From the NCBI GenBank assembly GCA_016929365.1, contig JAFGIZ010000005.1, forward strand, positions 1-5,111: a stretch of 5,111 nt of DNA, written 5' to 3'. This document shows, piece after piece, positions 1 through 3,674 of this stretch (position 1 is the first letter of the stretch; the number at the start of each line of letters is the position of its first letter). Origin of the DNA: Lentisphaerota bacterium. GTDB lineage: Bacteria; Verrucomicrobiota; Kiritimatiellia; UBA8416; JAFGIZ01. The notes under the pieces were generated by a model. That model did not search any database. It saw nothing but the letters and a program-made list of their open reading frames with translations, and had not been told where the DNA came from. The position numbers were made by a program, and so were the translations under genes.

Positions 1-111
1 ACGCACGTCAACCCGTCGCGGGCCCTGTCGGACGGGGCGAACGCGTTGCCGTTGGCACAGTTGAGGGATTTATGGCGGACGTTGCAGGCGATAGATGAAG
101 TCGTGGATTAA
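1..111 (+). CDS. kdsA: 3-deoxy-8-phosphooctulonate synthase, C-terminal end only (partial)
   Basis: Only the last 36 residues are in the window, read in frame 1 from base 1 to the TAA at 109-111. The segment THVNPSRALSDGANALPL followed by an amphipathic helix (LRDLWRTLQAIDEVVD) matches the C-terminus of KdsA, where a (H)xxPxxALSDGxNxLPL motif precedes a last helix. KdsA condenses PEP with arabinose-5-phosphate to give Kdo-8-phosphate, the precursor of the LPS inner-core sugar, in the cytosol. The next gene, lptC, begins inside this one (17-nt overlap), which argues for a shared transcript and coupled translation. In enterobacteria the neighbours of lptC are kdsD and kdsC; here kdsA directly abuts lptC. 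The related DAHP synthases share the fold, but the ALSDG-N-LPL ending and the Lpt neighbours favour KdsA. The catalytic part lies outside the window and could not be checked. Confidence 0.82.
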   Translation, partial: THVNPSRALSDGANALPLAQLRDLWRTLQAIDEVVD

Positions 112-709
112 CATTATTACGGGGATCGTGGTGGTGGTTGTGGGCGCGCTGGTGGTGGTGGCGCTGGTGGACGGGATGCGGCGGCGGACGGAAGCCGGGG
201 CGCCGGAACCCGGGCCGGGCGCGACGGCCGCGCCGTGCGCGACAGGGGCACCTCCGGCCGAGGCGGTCGCGGGTGCGTTCACCGGAACGCACCACGCGGG
301 CGCGGCGGGTATGGCGACCGGCGCGCCGCCGGCGGAAGCGGCGCTGCCGATCGAGCAGCTGCAGCTCCCGGTGGAATTCTACCCGGACGGCGCGCTGAAG
401 AGCCGGATTACCGCGGCATTTGCCCGCGTACCGGACGAGGGCGACATTGACGGGACCGACGTCCGGTTCGAGTTATACGCGCAGACGGGCGCCACGAATC
501 TTGTCGTGGAGGCGGAGAACTGCCGTTTCGACCGGGAGCGCGGGGTGGCGACATCGGCGGCCCGGGTGTGGCTGGAGAAGCCGGACGTGGCGATTTCGGG
601 GACGGGTTTTGAATGGAACATCAGCAATGAGGTGGTGCGCCTGCTGGGTGACGTGAAGGTGATCATGCAGCGCTCGCTGCGGGCCCGGCGGGAAGGGGGC
701 GGAGGGTGA
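95..709 (+). CDS. lptC: LPS export system protein LptC-like, single-pass inner-membrane bridge subunit
   Basis: The protein has 204 residues. It has a short cytoplasmic start, one strongly hydrophobic helix (about I5-V25, very Val-rich), an Arg cluster at 29-31, a low-complexity Ala/Gly/Pro linker (about 32-84), then a beta-rich domain (about 85-192). The domain carries a PDGALKSRI segment and the typical ending in which a strand pair leads to a 'VVRLLGDVKVIM' stretch. This fits LptC, which is anchored in the inner membrane by LptB2FG and passes LPS to LptA through a beta-jellyroll. E. coli LptC is about 190 residues; the surplus here is the linker, which contains a 9-residue peptide twice. 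The ATG at 95 lies inside the kdsA end with a weak AGG (86-88) upstream. The family is poorly conserved in sequence, so the call rests on architecture plus the adjacent lptA and lptB. The stop overlaps a GTG that is a less likely start of lptA. Confidence 0.8.
   Translation: MKSWINIITGIVVVVVGALVVVALVDGMRRRTEAGAPEPGPGATAAPCATGAPPAEAVAGAFTGTHHAGAAGMATGAPPAEAALPIEQLQLPVEFYPDGALKSRITAAFARVPDEGDIDGTDVRFELYAQTGATNLVVEAENCRFDRERGVATSAARVWLEKPDVAISGTGFEWNISNEVVRLLGDVKVIMQRSLRARREGGGG
239..340 (+). repeat. Nine-residue peptide repeat (ATGAPPAEA, two copies) in the LptC linker
   Basis: Codons at 239-265 and 314-340 both encode ATGAPPAEA (LptC residues 49-57 and 74-82), with 48 bases between the copies. 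Six of the nine codons differ between copies, and every difference is at a synonymous third position. The repeats sit in the Ala/Pro-rich tether between the membrane helix and the beta domain. Confidence 0.75.
681..706 (+). other. Possible G-quadruplex motif at the lptC/lptA junction
   Basis: The sense strand has four GGG runs at 681-683, 690-692, 695-697 and 704-706 with loops of 6, 2 and 6 bases, which fits the usual G3+N1-7 pattern. It covers the last codons of lptC and ends 14 bases before the ATG chosen for lptA, so a folded RNA could affect coupling or initiation. The CCC at 684-686 could instead pair with a neighbouring G run. Such patterns arise easily in GC-rich DNA. Confidence 0.3.
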
Positions 710-720
710 GAGACGAGAGG

Positions 721-1203
721 ATGAAACGTATGCGGACAATGACGGCTGTGATGCTGGCGGGGTTATGCACCGCCGTAGCCTGGGCGGACGAGGGGAGCAC
801 GAGCAACCGGACGGTGATTACATCCAAGCGGCTGGATTTCGACTACAAGCGTTCGATAGCGGTTTTTGAAGAGGAGGTCACGGTGGAGGATCCGCAGATC
901 CACATGACGGCGGATCGCATGAACGTGATTTTCGACGAGGACAACAACGTCAAGTCGGTGACCGCGCTGGGCCGGGTGCGCATTCGCCAGGACGACAAGA
1001 CGGCGACCTGCGGCCAGGCGGTCTATATTGCGCTCACGGGCGAGGTGATCATGACGGGCGATCCGAAGCTCGAGCGCGGCACGGACACCCTGGAGGGGCG
1101 CAAGATCACGTTCTGGACGGACGAGGACCGCGTCACCTGCGAGCCGGCGACGCTGATTGTCTATCCCGAGGAGGAAGAGAGTCCCTTTTCCGTGGCCGAA
1201 TAG
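721..1203 (+). CDS. lptA: LPS transport periplasmic bridge protein LptA (OstA-like)
   Basis: The protein has 160 residues from the ATG at 721. It opens with a Sec signal peptide: basic n-region MKRMR, hydrophobic TAVMLAGLCTAVAWA, and an AWA|DE signal-peptidase I site after about residue 22. The mature part is a single OstA/LptA beta-jellyroll of the expected size. Typical phrases include TVITSKRLDFDYK, AVFEEEVTVED followed by HMTADRMNV, 'VTALGRVRI', and the late GDPKLERGTDTLEGRKITFW segment (G-x-P-x-L...L-x-G-x-x-I). LptA oligomerises to form the periplasmic slide carrying LPS from LptC to LptD. A GTG at 706 in the same frame would add five residues, but it sits right on GGAGGG with no spacing; the ATG at 721 has GAGAG (708-712) and gives a cleaner signal peptide. 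A further in-frame ATG at 730 is possible. The tail is acidic (EEEES). Confidence 0.9.
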   Translation: MKRMRTMTAVMLAGLCTAVAWADEGSTSNRTVITSKRLDFDYKRSIAVFEEEVTVEDPQIHMTADRMNVIFDEDNNVKSVTALGRVRIRQDDKTATCGQAVYIALTGEVIMTGDPKLERGTDTLEGRKITFWTDEDRVTCEPATLIVYPEEEESPFSVAE

Positions 1204-1249
1204 GCGTGTTCCGGGGGAACGCGCAAGCCGTTGCAACGGGGTAAACGTG
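1204..1249 (+). promoter_or_regulatory. lptA-lptB leader gap with two small inverted repeats
   Basis: This 46-base gap is the longest non-coding stretch in the window. It holds TTCC-GGG-GGAA (1209-1219) and a perfect 12-base palindrome CCGTTGCAACGG (1228-1239). The latter ends where the only Shine-Dalgarno-like run for lptB (GGGG, 1238-1241) begins, so a hairpin (CCGT/ACGG, loop TGCA) could partly hide the ribosome site, or the DNA could be bound by a dimeric protein. About one 12-base palindrome is expected by chance in 5 kb, so this is weak evidence. No -35/-10 pair was recognised. Confidence 0.25.
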
Positions 1250-2038
1250 ATGCCAGCCGATACGACCGCGCCGGAAAGCGAGCCGAAGACGTCCCCGCCG
1301 CCGGAGCCGTCCAACGGGGCGCTGCTGCGCGTGGAGGACCTGGTCAAATCGTACCACGGCCGCCGGGTGGTGGACGCGGTAAGCCTGTACGTCAAGCGGG
1401 GCGAGATCGTCGGTTTACTGGGCCCCAACGGGGCGGGCAAGACGACGACATTCTATATGATCGTGGGGTTGATCCGGCCCGAGGGGGGGCGGATCGTGTT
1501 TGACGGAGGCGAGGTGAGCGGGATGCCCGTGTACCGGCGCGCCCGGAGGGGCATGGGCTACCTGTCGCAGGAGCCCTCGGTGTTTCGCAAGCTGACGGTG
1601 CGCCAGAACGTGATGGCGATTCTGGAAACGCTGGACCTGGACCGCGCGGCGCGCCGGACGCGTTGCGACGCATTGCTCAGGGACCTGGGGCTGGAGCGGC
1701 TGGCGGGGCAGCGGGCGTACACGTTGAGCGGCGGCGAGCGCCGCAAGCTCGAAATTGCCCGGGCGCTGGTGACGCGTCCTTCGCTGATGATGCTGGACGA
1801 GCCGTTCAGCGGGGTCGATCCGCTGGCCGTTGACGATATCCAGACAATTATCGCGGGACTTCGGGACCGGGGGCTTGGTATAGTGATCACGGATCATAAC
1901 GTGCGGGAAACCCTGGCGGTTGTGGACCGGGCCTATCTGCTTTACGAGGGCAAGGTCTTGCGGGAAGGCGCGGGCGATTTTCTAATTAACGACAAAATGA
2001 GCCGGGAGCTGTATCTCGGCGACACGTTCAGCAGGTGA
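1250..2038 (+). CDS. lptB: LPS export ABC transporter ATP-binding protein LptB
   Basis: The protein has 262 residues and a complete ABC ATPase domain. The Walker A is GPNGAGKTT (58-66), the Q-loop is YLSQEPSVFRKLTV (Q107), the signature is LSGGERRKLEIARAL (159-173), the Walker B is LMMLDEP with catalytic E184, the D-loop is SGVDP, and the switch is H216 in ITDHNV. The GERRK-EIARAL signature, the Q-E-PSVFRKL-V Q-loop and the C-terminal LYLGDTFS (YLGEDF in E. coli) identify LptB rather than a generic importer ATPase. LptB dimerises under LptF/LptG, which are not in this window, and powers LPS extraction from the inner membrane. The ATG at 1250 leaves about 22 low-complexity Pro/Glu-rich residues before the usual start region (ALLRVEDLVKSY). 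The same frame is open back to a TTG at 1157, but that would overlap lptA by 47 bases and adds no family-like sequence. The upstream GGGG (1238-1241) is a weak ribosome site. Confidence 0.96.
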   Translation: MPADTTAPESEPKTSPPPEPSNGALLRVEDLVKSYHGRRVVDAVSLYVKRGEIVGLLGPNGAGKTTTFYMIVGLIRPEGGRIVFDGGEVSGMPVYRRARRGMGYLSQEPSVFRKLTVRQNVMAILETLDLDRAARRTRCDALLRDLGLERLAGQRAYTLSGGERRKLEIARALVTRPSLMMLDEPFSGVDPLAVDDIQTIIAGLRDRGLGIVITDHNVRETLAVVDRAYLLYEGKVLREGAGDFLINDKMSRELYLGDTFSR

Positions 2039-2042
2039 GGAG
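2037..2042 (+). promoter_or_regulatory. Strong Shine-Dalgarno for hpf, overlapping the lptB stop
   Basis: GAGGAG begins on the second base of the lptB TGA (2036-2038) and ends five bases before the hpf ATG at 2048. It is the best-spaced ribosome site in the window and fixes the hpf start. Its overlap with the lptB stop suggests reinitiation by ribosomes ending lptB. Confidence 0.75.
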
Positions 2043-2047
2043 CAGGC

Positions 2048-2356
2048 ATGTCAATAGAGATTACGGCACGACACATGGACGCAACCGTTCCGCTGCAGGA
2101 TTACGCGCGCCGCAAGGCGGAGGCCGTGATGGAGATATTTTCGCGGGTGGAGCATGTTCATGTCATTCTCGACGTCCAGCGGCATCTGAGCATTGCGGAG
2201 GCGGTGGTACAGGCTAAGAATCATATTCGTACGGAGGCGCGGGAGGAATCGGACAACATGCAGGCCTCCATTGACGGGGCCTTCGACAAGATCGAGCGGC
2301 AGCTGCGCCGGCGGCGCGACAAGGTTCAGGATCACCGGCCGCGGGCGCATGTTTGA
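2048..2356 (+). CDS. hpf: Ribosome hibernation promoting factor, short form (HPF/RaiA family)
   Basis: The protein has 102 residues with the S30AE fold: MSIEITARHMDATVPLQDYA at the start (beta1 and helix 1), a VHVILDVQRHLSIAEAVVQ strand pair, then IRTEAREESDNMQASIDGAF leading into KIERQLRRRRDK in helix 2. The closing basic tail matches the family's rRNA-binding face. HPF binds the 30S decoding region in starvation or stationary phase and silences ribosomes. At this length it resembles E. coli HPF (95 residues) and lacks the extra dimerisation domain of the ~180-residue long form, so 100S formation would need a partner or another mode. The start is set by GAGGAG nine bases after the lptB stop. 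In proteobacteria hpf follows rpoN after lptB; here rpoN is absent. Location next to HPr-kinase genes suggests shared expression with carbon signalling (inference). Confidence 0.93.
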   Translation: MSIEITARHMDATVPLQDYARRKAEAVMEIFSRVEHVHVILDVQRHLSIAEAVVQAKNHIRTEAREESDNMQASIDGAFDKIERQLRRRRDKVQDHRPRAHV

Positions 2357-2389
2357 GCCGGGGACCGGCCGGGACGGCGAGAGGAGCGT

Positions 2390-3367
2390 GTGACGGACAT
2401 GGACAAAGAGAGCATCAAGCGGTCTTCGGTGACGGTACGCACGTTTCTGGCGGAGGGCGCCCGGCCCTTGTCTCTGGAGCTGGTTCACGGGGAACGCTGG
2501 CTGGATCACAGTATCCGGGAGACGGCGATTCACCGGCCGGGCCTGCCTCTGGCGGGGTTCTTCCGGTATTTTGCGCACCGGCGCATCCAGTGCCTGGGGT
2601 TGGCGGAAGCGGCGTATCTCTCGTCGTTGTCGGATGAGGAGCGGCGCGGGCGTTTGCGCGCACTGTTTCAGAAGAAGATACCCTGCGTGGTGATGGCGCG
2701 CAACCGGCACGTGTTTCCCGAAATGCCGGGGCTGTCCGACGAGTTCCGGGTGCCGATCCTGAAGACGAAGATGATCACGAAGCATTTTGTCAATGCGGCC
2801 ACGATTATCATGGAGAACCTCTCGGCGCCGCGCATGAAGGTGCAGGGCACGATGATCGAGCACATGGGGGTCGGGGTGCTGATCGAGGGGAAGCCGGGCG
2901 CCGGCAAGAGCGAGATCGCGCTGGCGCTGATCATGCGCGGCGCGGCGCTGGTGTCGGACGATATTACGGCCCTGCGCGTCGACAGTTCGGGGGCCCTCAT
3001 TGCGTCCGCGGTCGACGTGACGCGCTACCACATGGAGATCCGCGGTGTGGGCATCGTGCATGTGCCGAGTCTGTTCGGGGTGGCGTCGGTGCGCGGGGCC
3101 AAGAAGCTGGACCTGGTGATTTCCCTGTGTGCGCCCGGGACGCGGGACGAGGACAACCGGGACGGGGAAGTGCGTTCCACGCGCGGCCTGCTGGGCGTGG
3201 AGGTGCCGCAGGTTTACGTGCCGGTGGCGCCGGGGCGGGACCTGGCCAACGTCGTGGAGACCGCCGCGCTGGACCACAAGCTGCGCGTGCTGGGGCACGA
3301 CGCCGCCAAGGAGCTGGACGAGCGGCTGATGTCCATTATCAGCCGGGGTGCGGTGGGCAGTGACTGA
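2390..3367 (+). CDS. hprK: HPr kinase/phosphorylase (HprK), divergent at some conserved positions
   Basis: The protein has 325 residues, the family's usual length. Its N-terminal domain (about 10-145) has 'HRPGLPLAGFFRYF' and 'RRIQCLGLAEAAYL', matching family RPGLxLAGY-F and RIQ-LG-E-yL. The kinase domain has Walker A GKPGAGKS (167-174), paired acids D190-D191, the HprK signature MEIRGVGIVHVPSLFG (from M215), and 'ETAALDHKLRVLGHDAAKELDERL' near the end. HprK phosphorylates HPr on the regulatory Ser with ATP or PPi and removes it by phosphorolysis, in the cytosol as a hexamer. Departures from the Bacillus-type consensus are Gln152 where the His of (I/V)HG is expected, RGAALVSDD for RGHRLVADD, and PVAPGRD for PVRPGRN. 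The start is GTG 2390 (AGAGGAG at 2380-2386, close spacing); ATG 2399 in frame would remove three residues. The 3' end overlaps ptsH, which encodes its substrate. Confidence 0.94.
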   Translation: MTDMDKESIKRSSVTVRTFLAEGARPLSLELVHGERWLDHSIRETAIHRPGLPLAGFFRYFAHRRIQCLGLAEAAYLSSLSDEERRGRLRALFQKKIPCVVMARNRHVFPEMPGLSDEFRVPILKTKMITKHFVNAATIIMENLSAPRMKVQGTMIEHMGVGVLIEGKPGAGKSEIALALIMRGAALVSDDITALRVDSSGALIASAVDVTRYHMEIRGVGIVHVPSLFGVASVRGAKKLDLVISLCAPGTRDEDNRDGEVRSTRGLLGVEVPQVYVPVAPGRDLANVVETAALDHKLRVLGHDAAKELDERLMSIISRGAVGSD

Positions 3368-3653
3368 GCGGGCCGACAACGACGGCCGTCTGACGCGGGA
3401 GTTCAAGGTCTTGAACCAGTACGGGCTGCATGCGCGTCCGGCGGCGTTATTTGCCAAGATCGCGTCCCGCTTCGATGCGGACGTGACGGTCGACAAAAAC
3501 GGCAACGTGGTCTCGGGGAAAAGCATCATGGGCCTGATGACGCTCGAGGCGGGGCGGGACAGCGTGTTGCGGGTGACGGCCGTGGGCGACGGGGCAGAGC
3601 AGCTTCTGGACGAGCTGGAGGCGCTGTTCCAGCGGAAGTTTGACGAGGAGTAG
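3360..3653 (+). CDS. ptsH: Phosphocarrier protein HPr
   Basis: The protein has 97 residues from GTG 3360. The active-site motif is NQYGLHARPAALFAKIA, with H24 equivalent to His15 and R26 to Arg17. The regulatory motif is SGKSIMGLMTLEA, with S55 equivalent to Ser46. Both phosphorylation sites are therefore intact. The family fold of about 85-88 residues is complete, with about nine extra residues at the N-terminus (TERADNDGRLT). HPr takes phosphate from enzyme I and passes it to EIIA proteins or other His targets; Ser phosphorylation by HprK tunes that transfer and, in Firmicutes, carbon catabolite repression. Start: GTG 3360 overlaps the hprK stop by 8 bases. An in-frame GTG at 3348 would add four residues and cannot be excluded. 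The substrate gene lies directly between its two modifying enzymes. No EII gene is visible, so downstream targets are unknown. Confidence 0.94.
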   Translation: MTERADNDGRLTREFKVLNQYGLHARPAALFAKIASRFDADVTVDKNGNVVSGKSIMGLMTLEAGRDSVLRVTAVGDGAEQLLDELEALFQRKFDEE

Positions 3654-3666
3654 CCCGCGGCGCGGG
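3654..3666 (+). other. Small GC hairpin between ptsH and ptsI
   Basis: CCCGC (3654-3658) and GCGGG (3662-3666) can pair around GGC just after the ptsH stop. No T run follows, so this is not a rho-independent terminator. A GAGGAG (3645-3650) ends 24 bases before the ptsI ATG, too far for normal use. If the hairpin folds, only 11 unpaired bases remain between them, which could bring it into working range. The alternative site, GGCGG at 3667-3671, is poor. Confidence 0.35.
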
Positions 3667-3674
3667 CGGCGGAT

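Noticed and set aside
706..720. GTG start for lptA in a GTGA overlap with the lptC stop
   Set aside because: The only good purine run (GGAGGG, 701-706) touches the GTG, leaving no spacing; the ATG at 721 gives a cleaner signal peptide. It is kept as an alternative, not excluded.
757..771. Possible lipoprotein signal (LAGLC) in LptA
   Set aside because: The residue before Cys is Leu, which does not fit the lipobox, and a good AWA|DE signal-peptidase I site follows six residues later.
1157..1249. N-terminal extension of lptB from a TTG at 1157
   Set aside because: It would overlap the lptA coding end by 47 bases, the added residues are basic and unlike LptB, and the ATG at 1250 already leaves more N-terminus than the family needs.
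763..1440. Antisense open frame (225 codons) opposite lptA and the lptB start
   Set aside because: No family-like sequence, it spans two genes with clear functions, and it has no ribosome site or promoter that I could see.
2334..2371. Direct repeat ACCGGCCG at 2334-2341 and 2364-2371 around the hpf end
   Set aside because: Eight-base GC-rich repeats are common at this composition; there is no terminator T run and no other support.
2051..3529. Long antisense open frame (492 codons) opposite hpf-hprK-ptsH
   Set aside because: It covers three well-supported sense genes, is His/Arg/Pro-rich without any recognisable domain, and is the expected mirror of GC-rich codon use.
3654..3666. ptsH-ptsI hairpin as a transcription terminator
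   Set aside because: The stem is only five pairs, there is no T tract, and the downstream gene ptsI functions in the same pathway.
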